A stretch of 64,000 bases of DNA from Aquabacterium sp. CECT 9606 (GCF_918741295.1 NZ_CAKKNB010000001.1:1302001-1366000); one strand, 5' to 3'; shown: positions 22,354 to 32,057, counted from the first letter of the stretch. Made by a program: numbers and translations. The notes: generated by a model not told the origin, from the sequence alone.

Positions 22354-22460
22354 GTGGAGCGATTTGGCTAATGTCTGTTGCGCAGAACGGAGTTTAGGCG
22401 AAGCGAATGTTGTTTGTCAAATTGGCTTTTCGGGGTTGGCTTGACAACGACGCGATGACA

Positions 22461-22862
22461 TCAATCACATGCCAGTACATCGATGATGGGGCAGCTGGCC
22501 TCACCGTTGCCATCGTCACACTGCTGGACCAAGTCGCCCAGTGCCTGTCGCATGGCCGCCAAGTCAGCCATCTTCTGCTTGATCAGTCCCAGCTTGCGCA
22601 CAGCAAGAGCCCGAGTCTCACCGCAGGCACACGCGGCATCAAGGGTCAGCAATGCACCGATCTCTTCCAGCGTGAAACCCAGTGCCTGCGCCCGCTTGAT
22701 GAATCGCAGGCGTTTGGCTTGCGAGGGAGCATAGCGCCGATGCCCTCCCAGTGGCTTGGGTGGCTCATTCAGCAGGCCGCGCCGCTGGTAGTAGCGAATC
22801 GTCTCGATGCTCACTCCGGCAGCGTCGGCCAGCTTGCCGATGGTCAGTTCTGTTGCCATCAC
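22461..22862 (-). CDS. merR: MerR mercury-responsive regulator
   Basis: LTIGKLADAAGVSIETIRYYQRRGLL; three-Cys layout (CACGETRAL, QQCDDG, SCPII). Confidence 0.92.
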   Translation of the reverse strand: MMATELTIGKLADAAGVSIETIRYYQRRGLLNEPPKPLGGHRRYAPSQAKRLRFIKRAQALGFTLEEIGALLTLDAACACGETRALAVRKLGLIKQKMADLAAMRQALGDLVQQCDDGNGEASCPIIDVLACD

Positions 22863-22869
22863 ATTCCCC

Positions 22870-22900
22870 TTGACTCTGTACCTAAGTACGGGATTTAGAG
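22870..22900 (+). promoter_or_regulatory. mer promoter/operator TTGACT-(CTGTACCTAAGTACGGGAT)-TTAGAG, 19-nt spacer
   Basis: Matches the classical mer layout (TTGACTCCGTACATGAGTACGGAAG), with a GTAC...GTAC dyad. Confidence 0.88.
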
Positions 22901-22934
22901 TAACACTTGGACAAACAAGTTCTAGAAAAACGAC

Positions 22935-23282
22935 ATGGCACGACTCACTGAAAAAGGTTCGTTGATCGCAGGTGCGCTGGCCGCCATCGGGGCATCGGTG
23001 TGCTGTGTAGGACCCCTTGTTCTGCTGGCACTGGGCATCGGTGGGTCATGGGTTGGCAGCCTGACCGCGATGGAGCCGTACCGCCCTGTTTTCATCGGCC
23101 TGACGCTGCTCTTCCTTGGACTGGCTTTTCGCAAGCTCTACGTGGCGCCCCAGGTCTGCACGCCCGGGACGCCGTGCGCTGATCCACGCGCACGCCAAAG
23201 ACAGCGCCTGATGTTTTGGGTCGTCACGCTGCTGCTGCTAGGCCTGCTGGCCGTGCCGTGTTTCGCCTCACTGTTCTACTGA
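22935..23282 (+). CDS. merT: MerT mercuric transport membrane protein
   Basis: GASVCCVGPLVLLALGIGGSWVGSLTAMEPYRPVF. Confidence 0.95.
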   Translation: MARLTEKGSLIAGALAAIGASVCCVGPLVLLALGIGGSWVGSLTAMEPYRPVFIGLTLLFLGLAFRKLYVAPQVCTPGTPCADPRARQRQRLMFWVVTLLLLGLLAVPCFASLFY

Positions 23283-23294
23283 AAGGAGACTTCC

Positions 23295-23570
23295 ATGCAA
23301 AAACTGATCATTGCTCTGCTGGCTAGCGCGCCACTTGCCGTGTTGGCAACCACCCCGAAAACCGTCACACTGGCCGTGCAGAACTTGACCTGCGAGCTGT
23401 GCCCGATCACGGTCAAGAAGTCGCTGGAAAAGGTGCCGGGCGTGAGTGCGGTCAAAATCGATTTCGACAACAAGACAGCCATCGTCACCTATGACGCCGA
23501 CAAGGCCAAGCCGGACGCGTTGACCACAGCCACGACGAACGCTGGCTATCCGTCTGCCTTGCAGAAGTGA
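23295..23570 (+). CDS. merP: MerP-like periplasmic mercury-binding protein
   Basis: TVTLAVQNLTCELCPITVKKSLEKVPGV. Confidence 0.93.
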   Translation: MQKLIIALLASAPLAVLATTPKTVTLAVQNLTCELCPITVKKSLEKVPGVSAVKIDFDNKTAIVTYDADKAKPDALTTATTNAGYPSALQK

Positions 23571-23577
23571 CGCCACG

Positions 23578-23796
23578 ATGAGCGCCGTCATCCTTGAATC
23601 CGTGCTGACCTGTCCACAGTGCGGCCACGCACAACAGGAAACCATGCCCACCGACGCCTGCCAGTTCTACTACGAGTGCACGGCCTGCCATACGCTGCTG
23701 CACCCAAAGCCGGGGGATTGCTGTGTGTTCTGTTCATTCGGATCGGTGCCATGCCCGCCTATTCAACAACAACGTGGTTGTTGCGCAGGCAGATAA
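23578..23796 (+). CDS. GDCCVxC domain-containing protein
   Basis: CPQCGH...CTACHTLLHPKPGDCCVFCSFGSVPCPP. Confidence 0.88.
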   Translation: MSAVILESVLTCPQCGHAQQETMPTDACQFYYECTACHTLLHPKPGDCCVFCSFGSVPCPPIQQQRGCCAGR

Positions 23797-23957
23797 GAGC
23801 CGCGCTGCATGCCTGTTTCACAGGCTGAACATACTTCACCGTCAGCTTGCGGTTCTCGCTGATTGCATAGAACACCACCTTGTCACCGTGCCGCACTAGA
23901 TCTAGACGGGACCTCGCCGTAGGTTTTTAGGCTTGACGTCGCATGAAGTCGCGAGAG

Positions 23958-23979
23958 CATGAACCATCGAATGTTCATG
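23958..23979 (+). promoter_or_regulatory. Hairpin CATGAAC-N8-GTTCATG directly abutting the Shine-Dalgarno AAGGAG
   Basis: Perfect 7-bp arms just before the SD of the 23993 gene. Confidence 0.5.
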
Positions 23980-23992
23980 AAGGAGCGCCACC

Positions 23993-25288
23993 ATGGTCAA
24001 AACCACTGTCACGGTCCAGGGCGGTTCGGCAGCACTGCCGACTCTGCTCAGGCAAGGCCCCGCCCGCATCCCCACAGGCGGCAAGATCCGCGCAGGCATC
24101 AAGGTGCTCACCCGCAAGGCGGCGGAGCAACCCCAGGCTCAACGCCTCTACGACGAGGGCGTTGAAGCCGGCCAGTCCTTCGATCAGATCGAACGCGCCA
24201 TCGTGGGTGCGATGCCGCAACTCAAGTCACCGCTGATCCCGCGCAACGTGCCCTGGTTTACCGTGCGGGCACAAGACTTCCCCAATCCCGAGACACCGAA
24301 GCAGATCCTGCAAGCCTATGGCGAGGACCGTGGTGAAGGCCTTCACCTCTATCGCTTCCCCATCGTCTTTCCGGCTGACCAGTGGCAGACCGTGATGCCG
24401 CATGAACTCGCGGCCTGGGGGGCGCAGGACAAGCGCTACTGGTCGCAGTATTCGGCTGATGGCCGTGTGCGCCACTGCATGTGCCATGCACCTGTGCCCA
24501 TGGACAACACGGGCCGGCGCTCTATCCGCATCTTCGGTGGGCGCAAGACGGTTCTGCGCGAAGACAACGGCGGCATTTGCGAGCCCGAGTCCTGCGCTGA
24601 CTACCAGCAGCGGCGCTGCAACCTGACCGGGCGGTTCCTGTTCTTCATCCCGGGTATCCGCTCCATCAGTGCGTTCGAGTTGCCTACAAACAGCTTCTAC
24701 GCGATGAACGCGGCCATCCAGAAGTTCGAAACCATCGGCTTTCTGCGTGGCGGTCGTATCTCTGGCTTTCTGGATCGGCAACGCACCCCGTTTTACCTGA
24801 CCAAGCGCTTGATGGAGGTTGCCCACATCGACGAGACGGGCCTGCCCACCCGTGTGCCGCAATGGATCATCGAATTGGAAGCGCCTGTGGATGTGACCGC
24901 CTTGTTGCGTGACAGGGAGGACGAAGACACGGCCATTGTTCAAGCGCAACTGGCCACTCAGGTCCTGGATGGGGCCCCAACGTGGGAGGGTGCTGGTGCC
25001 GATGTGGATGCCGATGTGGATGCCGTTGTGGCGTCGGTGATCGCTGAGGCACCCAAGGACGCCCCGGTGCATGACGGGGATCTCACCTTGGAACACCTCC
25101 TGGCGCGTGCCCAAGCCTATGGCATTGCTGCGGACCAATACCAGGCCTACGCCGACCGACGGTGGGGCCGAGGGTGGCGGCTTAACCCGCATGGTCGTCG
25201 CCGTGCTTGGGATGAACTGGATCGCTATCGCAACGACCCGCAGGGCTACCTCGACAAGATCGAGAGCGAACTGCACCGGGTGACATGA
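23993..25288 (+). CDS. Element-borne 'hydrolase or metal-binding'/recombination directionality factor-like protein
   Basis: 431 aa; CMCHAPVPM...CEPESCADYQQRRCNLTGRFLFFIPGI region resembles a family often seen next to SbcCD-like genes on elements. Confidence 0.55.
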   Translation: MVKTTVTVQGGSAALPTLLRQGPARIPTGGKIRAGIKVLTRKAAEQPQAQRLYDEGVEAGQSFDQIERAIVGAMPQLKSPLIPRNVPWFTVRAQDFPNPETPKQILQAYGEDRGEGLHLYRFPIVFPADQWQTVMPHELAAWGAQDKRYWSQYSADGRVRHCMCHAPVPMDNTGRRSIRIFGGRKTVLREDNGGICEPESCADYQQRRCNLTGRFLFFIPGIRSISAFELPTNSFYAMNAAIQKFETIGFLRGGRISGFLDRQRTPFYLTKRLMEVAHIDETGLPTRVPQWIIELEAPVDVTALLRDREDEDTAIVQAQLATQVLDGAPTWEGAGADVDADVDAVVASVIAEAPKDAPVHDGDLTLEHLLARAQAYGIAADQYQAYADRRWGRGWRLNPHGRRRAWDELDRYRNDPQGYLDKIESELHRVT

Positions 25289-25300
25289 AGGAGATACGGC

Positions 25301-26563
25301 ATGGTTCGCATTGCTCATTTTTCTGACCTTCACTACGGCCCCAAGAACCTGATCGAGGCCGACCGCTGTTTCGGGGCAGCCATCGACATGGCCATGGCCT
25401 CAGGTGTGCAGGCTGCAGTGCTGTCTGGGGATTCAACCGATCACGCCCTGGACCTGCATTCGCCCGCTGCCGAACGCCTGGTGGCGCAGGTGCGTCGCCT
25501 GGCTGACCATTGTCCGGTGCTGATGCTGCAAGGCACGTTCTCTCATGAGCCACCGGGCACCCTGTCCATCTTCAAATCCTTGGGCGGGCGTTACCCTGTC
25601 CATGTGGTCGACCAGATTGGACAAGTGGCGCTCATGCCGAACGGCTGCTGGCAGGTTTCTTCAAGCTGGCGTTTCGATGTGCTGCCAGATGGGCTCATGG
25701 CCCTGTTCAGTTGCGTGCCCACGGTCAACAAGGCTGCTGTGGCGGCGACGGTGGGGGCGGGGGCTGCTGCCGAGGCAGTGGGCGAGCACCTGGCCGTCTT
25801 GCTGGCCGGGTTTGCCGAGAGCAACCGACGCGCACAGACCTTGGCGGTGCCGTCCATCGGCGTATCGCATGGCACCGTCTTTGGCTGCATGAGCGAGCAC
25901 GGCGTTCCCATGGCCGGATTCGACCACGAGTTCACCACGGGCGCATTGTTTGCTGCCGAGGCCCAGGCTTTCATGCTGGGGCACATCCACCGACATCAGG
26001 CATGGGACTGTGAGGCGCGGCATGGGCAGCAGCGCATCGCCTATGCGGGCTCCATCGGGCGCTTCCACTATGGGGAGGATGGCGACAAGGGCTGGCTGCT
26101 GTGGGAGGTGGATACCTCGTCAGCGGTCTGCACGCTGCAGCCGACACCTGCTCGGCGAACGGTTGACATTGTGTTTGACGGCAAGCCAGACCTCGACACC
26201 TTGCGGGATGCGGTGGCGCAACAGGACGTTGCCGGGGCGTTCGTGCGTGTCCGGTGGACGGTGGCGGACGAAGATCGCCATGAGGTCAATCGCCAGGCCA
26301 TTCAGGAGGCGTTGGGTGCGGCAGCTGAAGTCAAGTTAGAAGGGCGCATCGTGCCGGTTGTGCGGACCAGAGCGGCGGGCATTTCGCAGTTGGACAGTTT
26401 GGAACAGAAAGTCACGGCTTGGGCGCAGGCAACGGGTGTTCAGCATGCGGGGCTGCTGAGATGCCTTGGTGAATTGGTGTGTTCACAGCCCGATGAAATC
26501 GCTGGCAGAATTTTGGAAGCGAAATGCCTAAGTTGCGGTGATGGTGGCATCAAGGGCGTATGA
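25301..26563 (+). CDS. SbcD/Mre11-like metallophosphoesterase
   Basis: IAHFSDLHYG, LSGDSTDH, QGTFSHE, LGHIHRHQ. Confidence 0.85.
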   Translation: MVRIAHFSDLHYGPKNLIEADRCFGAAIDMAMASGVQAAVLSGDSTDHALDLHSPAAERLVAQVRRLADHCPVLMLQGTFSHEPPGTLSIFKSLGGRYPVHVVDQIGQVALMPNGCWQVSSSWRFDVLPDGLMALFSCVPTVNKAAVAATVGAGAAAEAVGEHLAVLLAGFAESNRRAQTLAVPSIGVSHGTVFGCMSEHGVPMAGFDHEFTTGALFAAEAQAFMLGHIHRHQAWDCEARHGQQRIAYAGSIGRFHYGEDGDKGWLLWEVDTSSAVCTLQPTPARRTVDIVFDGKPDLDTLRDAVAQQDVAGAFVRVRWTVADEDRHEVNRQAIQEALGAAAEVKLEGRIVPVVRTRAAGISQLDSLEQKVTAWAQATGVQHAGLLRCLGELVCSQPDEIAGRILEAKCLSCGDGGIKGV

Positions 26564-26936
26564 GCCGCGAATGGTGTCTAGCGATGACGTTCTGCTGTGT
26601 CGATCTACCGTTCCGCAGTCATACACGTGCAGGGTGGATGAGGGGTGCCATCGACCAACGCGGATCTGCCATGAGCAGTCGTTGTGCCCACGCACCTGAG
26701 CGGCAGGCCAAGGCTGATCGCAGTCCTCCGATCAGCCCACACCGGACGTTAGCTTTCGGCCACAAGCAGCCGTTGGGTGGTGCGTCCGGAAGCGGACGTC
26801 GATTACCCAGACCAGCTCATTGCATCAAAGCTTCGATCAATGGGCAGGTGGGCGGAGCGGGCGTCGGCGCCTAGCTGAAGGGTAATCGCGTGTCGCCGAG
26901 GGCTGAACCTTCGACATGCGAAGCGGGGCCGGGACG

Positions 26937-27869
26937 TTAGCGGGCAGCCCCAGCAGTCGCATCTGCCTGGGCGATGAACGCCAGCAACGCGGGCGTCGAC
27001 TGCTTCTCACGATGCACAACCAGATGACATTGCCGAAGCTGCCGCGGCAATGTCGTGGAGACGCGGCACAGACGTCCAGCCTCCAGCGCATCGTTCACTA
27101 CCCAGGCGGACAGGCAAGCCACCCCCAACCCTTCCTGAGCGGCACGCTGGATGGCCTCCGAACTGCCTAGCTCGATGCTGCGCCGGTAAGAACGCAGGTG
27201 GGGCAGCAAGCTCTGGTCGGTGGCCTCGCGCGTGCCAGAGCCCGTTTCGCGAACCAGCCAGACCGCCTCACGCAGCGTGCGCAGGGGAATGCGATCGCCC
27301 GCCCGGCTTGACTGGGCCAGCGCACTGTCGGGCGCAGCCACGACCACCATCTCGTCTTGCAGCCAGGGGGTGATCACCAGCTCCGGCTGGTGGCTGGGCC
27401 CCTCGATCAGCCCCACGTCGAGTTCGAAAGCGGTCACGGCATCGCAGATGGCGGCGGTGTTCCCGATAACGACCTTCGACCGCCAGGCGGCGGCGCTGCC
27501 GGGCTGCTGTGCCCCCATGAAGCCAGCGAGCAGCTTGGGCAACACGTAGTTGCCAATCGTCGTGCTGGCGCCGATGCGCAGCGACTGCGCCTGCGCGCTG
27601 CCGTCGCGCGACATCTGCTCGATGCCTGCGGCGCCGTCGAGCAAAGCCAAAGCCCGCGGCAACAGCGCGCGGCCGTTGTCGTTCAACAGCAGGCGTTTGC
27701 CGGCGCGGTCGAACAGGCGCAGCGACAGCAGGCGTTCCAGCTCGTTGACGGCCGAACTGGTGGCCGATTGCGACAGCGCTATCTCAGCGCTGGCCGCCGT
27801 GGTGCTGCCGCTGCGCGCCACGGCGACAAAAATCTGCAGCTGACGCAGGGTGAGTCGAAGCACGTCCAC
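26937..27869 (-). CDS. LysR-family transcriptional regulator
   Basis: LRQLQIFVAVARSGSTTAASAEIALSQSATSSAVNELERLLSLRLFDR. Confidence 0.93.
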   Translation of the reverse strand: MDVLRLTLRQLQIFVAVARSGSTTAASAEIALSQSATSSAVNELERLLSLRLFDRAGKRLLLNDNGRALLPRALALLDGAAGIEQMSRDGSAQAQSLRIGASTTIGNYVLPKLLAGFMGAQQPGSAAAWRSKVVIGNTAAICDAVTAFELDVGLIEGPSHQPELVITPWLQDEMVVVAAPDSALAQSSRAGDRIPLRTLREAVWLVRETGSGTREATDQSLLPHLRSYRRSIELGSSEAIQRAAQEGLGVACLSAWVVNDALEAGRLCRVSTTLPRQLRQCHLVVHREKQSTPALLAFIAQADATAGAAR

Positions 27870-27914
27870 GGTGATTGCCTTTGTTATCGATTTCGCAGGT
27901 ACATCTTAGTCATA

Positions 27915-27933
27915 CAACCCGTTGGACGGGTTG
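27915..27933. promoter_or_regulatory. CAACCCGT-TGG-ACGGGTTG inverted repeat, candidate regulator operator
   Basis: Perfect 8-bp arms between divergent lysR and the exporter unit. Confidence 0.45.
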
Positions 27934-28014
27934 ATTGCCAAGCTCTAAATTTGCCTGGCCGCTCGATCACGGGGCGGCGGCCCGCCGCGCCACCACCGGC
28001 ATCTGGAGCCCGAC

Positions 28015-28281
28015 ATGCTGACCCTTGAACGAACAACCCCACGCCCCGCAGCACCCGGCCCGCTGGCCCCACAGGCGCTGCATGCCCTTCAATGGGTTGC
28101 TGCCCGGCGGCCAGTGGCGGGCTTCATGGGGCCGACCCGCGACGTGGCCCATGCCGTCTCGACCACCTTGGCCGCCGACAGCAGCATCGACCCGCAGGTG
28201 CTGCGCTGGATGCCGGTCGCAGTGCCGATGGCGGCCGTGCTGCTGTGCGCCGGCATCGCCTTGATCTGGGTGCTGGCGTGA
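28015..28281 (+). CDS. Small single-TM protein upstream of the YeiH-like exporter
   Basis: C-terminal TM VPMAAVLLCAGIALIWVLA; stop overlaps the next ATG. Confidence 0.6.
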   Translation: MLTLERTTPRPAAPGPLAPQALHALQWVAARRPVAGFMGPTRDVAHAVSTTLAADSSIDPQVLRWMPVAVPMAAVLLCAGIALIWVLA

Positions 28282-29411
28282 TGCACGCGCTGTCGACCTC
28301 ACAAGCCAGCCCTGGCCCGTCAGCCGGCCACCGGGCAGCGCGGTTGCGCTTGCAGTTGGCAGCCCTGCTGCCCGGCCTGGCCTTGAGCGGCGCCCTGGCC
28401 GCGACCGGCATCGCGCTGGGCCACATCGGCTGGCTGCAGGACCACGGCTTCAGTGCGCTGACGCTGGCCATCGTGTTGGGCATGCTGGTGGGCAACACGG
28501 TCTATCCGCTGGTGCCGCGCCTGGCCGCGGCCAGCGGTGCCGGCGTCAACGTGTCCAAGCAGAACCTGCTGCGCCTGGGGGTCGTGCTGTACGGCCTGCG
28601 GCTGACGGTGCAGGACATCGGCCACGTCGGCATCGCCGGCGTCGCCATCGACGCGCTGGTGCTGGGCTCGACCTTCGCGCTGGCCTGCTTCATCGGCACG
28701 CGCTGGTTGGGCCTGGACCGCAAGACGGCGATGCTGATCGGCGCCGGCAGTTCCATCTGCGGCGCCGCCGCGGTGATGGCTGCCGAACCGGTGGTCAAGG
28801 CGCGCGCCGAGCAGGTAACGGTGGCGGTGGCCACGGTGGTGGTGTTCGGCACTCTGGCGATCTTTCTGTACCCGGCGCTGTTCGAGCTGAACCAGCACTG
28901 GGCGCTGATTCCGGGTGGCGCCAACGGCTTCGGCATCTACGCCGGCTCGACCATCCACGAGGTAGCCCAGGTGGTGGCCGCGGCGCGTTCGGTGGGCCCG
29001 GACGCGGCCAACTCGGCCGTCATCGCGAAGATGGTGCGGGTGATGATGCTGGCGCCGTTCCTGGTGATGTTGTCGGCCTGGCTGGCACGTGACGACAAAC
29101 GCCACGCCCACACTTCCGCCGCCACGGGCCAGGCCCCAGGCAAGCTCGCCGTGCCCTGGTTCGCCTTCGGCTTCGTCGCGGTGGTGTTGTTCAACTCGCT
29201 GCAGTGGCTGCCGGCCTCGGTGGTGGCGGTGACCACCGAGATCGACACCGCGCTGCTGGCCATGGCCATGGCCGCACTCGGCCTGTCCACGCACATCGGC
29301 GCCATCCGCAAGGCCGGTGCCAAGCCGCTGTTGCTGGCGCTGATCCTGTTCGGCTGGCTCATCGTCGGCGGTGCCTTGATCAACCGCTGGGTACCGGCCC
29401 TGCTCGGCTGA
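28281..29411 (+). CDS. YeiH-family putative sulfate/sulfite exporter
   Basis: Multi-TM; KQNLLRLGVVLYGLRLTVQDI, GAGSSICGAAAVMAAEPVV, GIYAGSTIHEVAQVVAA. Confidence 0.9.
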   Translation: MHALSTSQASPGPSAGHRAARLRLQLAALLPGLALSGALAATGIALGHIGWLQDHGFSALTLAIVLGMLVGNTVYPLVPRLAAASGAGVNVSKQNLLRLGVVLYGLRLTVQDIGHVGIAGVAIDALVLGSTFALACFIGTRWLGLDRKTAMLIGAGSSICGAAAVMAAEPVVKARAEQVTVAVATVVVFGTLAIFLYPALFELNQHWALIPGGANGFGIYAGSTIHEVAQVVAAARSVGPDAANSAVIAKMVRVMMLAPFLVMLSAWLARDDKRHAHTSAATGQAPGKLAVPWFAFGFVAVVLFNSLQWLPASVVAVTTEIDTALLAMAMAALGLSTHIGAIRKAGAKPLLLALILFGWLIVGGALINRWVPALLG

Positions 29412-29433
29412 AGCCTCGAATTCACGGCCCGAC

Positions 29434-29459
29434 GGAATAAACCACGGGCTCTCCTCGTC
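29434..29459 (+). promoter_or_regulatory. ECF-type promoter GGAATAAACC-N12-CGTC
   Basis: Same spacing as three other sites in the module; 51 nt before the ATG at 29511. Confidence 0.6.
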
Positions 29460-29510
29460 CACCACAGCAAGCCTTTCCCTCTTTTCTCAACACTCTCCGA
29501 AAGACATCCC

Positions 29511-30554
29511 ATGAATACCTTCTTCCGCACCACCGCGCTGGCCTGGTGCAGCACCTTCGTCCTCGTCGCCGCCAGCGTGCCCGCCAACGCCGCCAACGGC
29601 GCCGAAGCCACCCCGGCCCGCGTCACCTTCGACGGCCAGATCCGCAACAACTCGCTGGCGCTGAGCCCCGACGAGGCCACCGCCGTGGTGTCTTACAGCG
29701 AGCGCCCGGACGTCATCGTCTACGACCTGGCCACCGGTGCCGTGCGCGGTGTGCTGCGCGGCTACGTCACGCCGCGCAACATCGTGTTCGCGCCCGACGG
29801 CAAGAGCTTCTATGTCTCCGACAGCAGCCTGGGCACGGTGACGCGCCTGGACACCACCACGCTCAAGCCGCTGGCCACCGCGTCGACGCTGGCGGCCGGC
29901 CCCGGCGCCTTCGGCACCGCGCTCAGCAAGGACGGCAGCGCGCTGTATGTCAACAACCAGGCCAGCAGCACGGTGACGCGACTGGACACCGCCAGCGGGC
30001 AGGCCAAGGCGGTGATCACCGGCTTTGCGCAGCCGCGCCAGGGCGTGCGCCTGAGCCCGGACGGCGCGAAGCTCTACGTCACCAACTTCCTGGGCGACAA
30101 GGTGACCATCGTCGACACGCAGACCGACAAGATCGAGGGCGAGATCACCGGCTTCAACAAGATCCGCGCCATCTCCGTCACCGCCGACGGCAAGACCCTG
30201 TTTGCGGCCAACAGCGGCAGCAACGACATCGCGGTGGTGGACATCGCCGCGCGCCGCGTCACCGGCACCGTGCCGGTGGGCCGCGACCCCTACGGCGCCG
30301 CGCTCACGCCCGACGGCCGCTTCGTCTACTCGGGCAACTTGGCCGACAACACGGTGTCGGTGATCGACGTGGCCACGTTGAAGGTGGTCGCCACCATCGC
30401 CGGCTTCAAGCAGCCGCGCCAGGCCATCGTGTTCACGCGCGACGGCAAGACGGCCTACGTGCTGAACGAGGACCTGAGCATCTCCAAGGTCGAGCGTGCC
30501 GGGCAGCGAATCGTCGCCACGGTGGCCGCTGCGCAGGCGGTGGCGGCGTACTGA
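29511..30554 (+). CDS. Secreted YncE-like beta-propeller protein
   Basis: Signal peptide and repeated SPDGAKLYVTN, TADGKTLFAANSGSN, TPDGRFVYSGNLADN blades. Confidence 0.85.
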   Translation: MNTFFRTTALAWCSTFVLVAASVPANAANGAEATPARVTFDGQIRNNSLALSPDEATAVVSYSERPDVIVYDLATGAVRGVLRGYVTPRNIVFAPDGKSFYVSDSSLGTVTRLDTTTLKPLATASTLAAGPGAFGTALSKDGSALYVNNQASSTVTRLDTASGQAKAVITGFAQPRQGVRLSPDGAKLYVTNFLGDKVTIVDTQTDKIEGEITGFNKIRAISVTADGKTLFAANSGSNDIAVVDIAARRVTGTVPVGRDPYGAALTPDGRFVYSGNLADNTVSVIDVATLKVVATIAGFKQPRQAIVFTRDGKTAYVLNEDLSISKVERAGQRIVATVAAAQAVAAY

Positions 30555-30654
30555 AAACCGGGAACTGTCAGAGAACCGGCGCACCGCACGACCGAGCCGG
30601 GGGCTTGCCGCTTCCGGTTCGCCCCGTTGTCGCCCCGCCCGCACAAAGGATCGA

Positions 30655-31626
30655 ATGAAAACTCTGGCCAACCCCTGCCGGCGCCGCTTGGCGGCACTTT
30701 GTCTGGCCATGTGCACGCTGCCCGCCGCGTTCGCAGCTCAGGCCCAGACGGCCGCCCCGCCGGCGCTGGAACTCGTGGTGCTGGGCTCGGGCGGCCCGGG
30801 TGCCACCGGCCGCGCGGGCTCGGCCTTCGTGGTGTTGGTGGATGGCGTGGCGCGTGTTTTCGTCGACGCCGGCCCGGGATCTTTCGTGCGCCTGGGTGAA
30901 GCCAAGCTGGCGCTGGGTCGGGCCGACATCGTGCTGCTGACGCACCTTCATGTGGACCATGCCGGTGGACTGCCAGGCCTCTTCAAGGCCCGTGCGGTGT
31001 CCAACCGCGGGCCGGTCGATTTCAAGATCTTCGGGCCGGCAGGGCGGCGTGCGCTCGATGCCGACGATGCCGACTTCCCGGCCACCAGCCGCTTCATCGA
31101 CCTCTTGTTCGGCAAGCAGGGCGCCTTCGGCTACCTGAAGGACTTCTCGGCGCCGCTGCGCTTTCAAGTGAACGACATCGACGCACCCGCCACGGCGTCA
31201 GCCCTGCCCGAAGTGCGCACGGTGTTCGATGAGGGCGGCCTGCGCATCAGCTCCGTGGCCGGCCACCACCGCGACGCACCGGCGGTGGTCTACCGCATCG
31301 ACCACGCCGGCAAGAGCATCACCTTCAGCGGCGACATCGACGCCAGCTGGCTGGCGGGTCTGCGGCGAATCGCCCAAGGCACCAGCCTGCTGGTCTTCAA
31401 CAGCGTGGTGCTCGACCCACCCGGCTCGCCCGACGTGCTGTACACCTTGCACACGCCACCCAAGGCCATCGGCGAAGTGGCCGATGCGGTGCGCGCCGGC
31501 CAGCTGCTGCTGAGCCACCTGTCACCTGCGCTCGACGCGCAGCGTGATGCCGTCAAGGCGTCGATTGCCGCGCACTACGCCGGCGGGGTGGTGTTTGCGC
31601 AAGACGGTCAGCGGCTGGCGCCCTGA
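30655..31626 (+). CDS. Secreted MBL-fold metallohydrolase
   Basis: LTHLHVDHAGGLPGL; signal peptide. Confidence 0.88.
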   Translation: MKTLANPCRRRLAALCLAMCTLPAAFAAQAQTAAPPALELVVLGSGGPGATGRAGSAFVVLVDGVARVFVDAGPGSFVRLGEAKLALGRADIVLLTHLHVDHAGGLPGLFKARAVSNRGPVDFKIFGPAGRRALDADDADFPATSRFIDLLFGKQGAFGYLKDFSAPLRFQVNDIDAPATASALPEVRTVFDEGGLRISSVAGHHRDAPAVVYRIDHAGKSITFSGDIDASWLAGLRRIAQGTSLLVFNSVVLDPPGSPDVLYTLHTPPKAIGEVADAVRAGQLLLSHLSPALDAQRDAVKASIAAHYAGGVVFAQDGQRLAP

Positions 31627-32057
31627 GGCGCGCAGCCGCCGGCGATAGTGCCGGTACCGGCCCCCAGTTCGACGCCCGTGCCCACCGACCCCACGAAGGT
31701 GATCACGCGAGCCATGCCGTCGGGCCGCAGGAACACGGCGGCGTCGAACTTCATGCGCTGGCCGACCGATGGGCTGCCGCTCACGAAACCTTCGGTGCCG
31801 ACACCGCGGTCCAGGCCCCGCAAGTAGAAGGCGCCCTCCGTGGTGCCGAGGGCGTCGGCAAAGGTGCCCGAGAAGCTGAAGGTGTCGCTGGCCGGGTCGT
31901 AGCCGGCGAACGCGCTCGCCACATCCACGTCGCCGTTCTGCGGACCGATGTACGTGGGCAGTAGGTTGCCAATGGGGTCGGTGATGCCTTGCGCCAGCGC
32001 ACCGGTCGCGGCGGTGAACAAGCTGGCCAGCAGCAGGAAGGTCAGGGTTCGCTTCAT
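31608..32057 (-). CDS. Secreted hypothetical protein
   Basis: Signal peptide MKRTLTFLLLASLFTAATGALAQG; antisense to its neighbours, 19-nt convergent overlap with the MBL gene. Confidence 0.55.
   Translation of the reverse strand: MKRTLTFLLLASLFTAATGALAQGITDPIGNLLPTYIGPQNGDVDVASAFAGYDPASDTFSFSGTFADALGTTEGAFYLRGLDRGVGTEGFVSGSPSVGQRMKFDAAVFLRPDGMARVITFVGSVGTGVELGAGTGTIAGGCAPQGASR

Noticed and set aside
23759-23896. Minus-strand 45-aa ORF MRHGDKVVFYAISENRKLTVKYVQPVKQACSAALICLRNNHVVVE
   Set aside because: Peptide-like composition, but too short, GTG start, no clear SD, and overlaps the GDCCVxC gene end; possible gene remnant, not supported as a CDS.
24227-25333. 368-aa antisense ORF opposite the RDF-like gene
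   Set aside because: The plus strand has a good SD and coherent Cys-containing domain; the antisense translation looks non-biological.
26744-26941. Direct repeat GGACGTTAGC at 26744 and 26932 near the module's left edge
   Set aside because: A 10-bp match in GC-rich intergenic DNA could be chance or a common dispersed word; no copy seen at the right edge, so not called a target-site duplication.
28320-30716. Large minus-strand ORFs opposite yeiH and propeller 1 (381 and 409 aa)
   Set aside because: His/Arg/Gly/Gln-rich shadow frames of strong coding genes.
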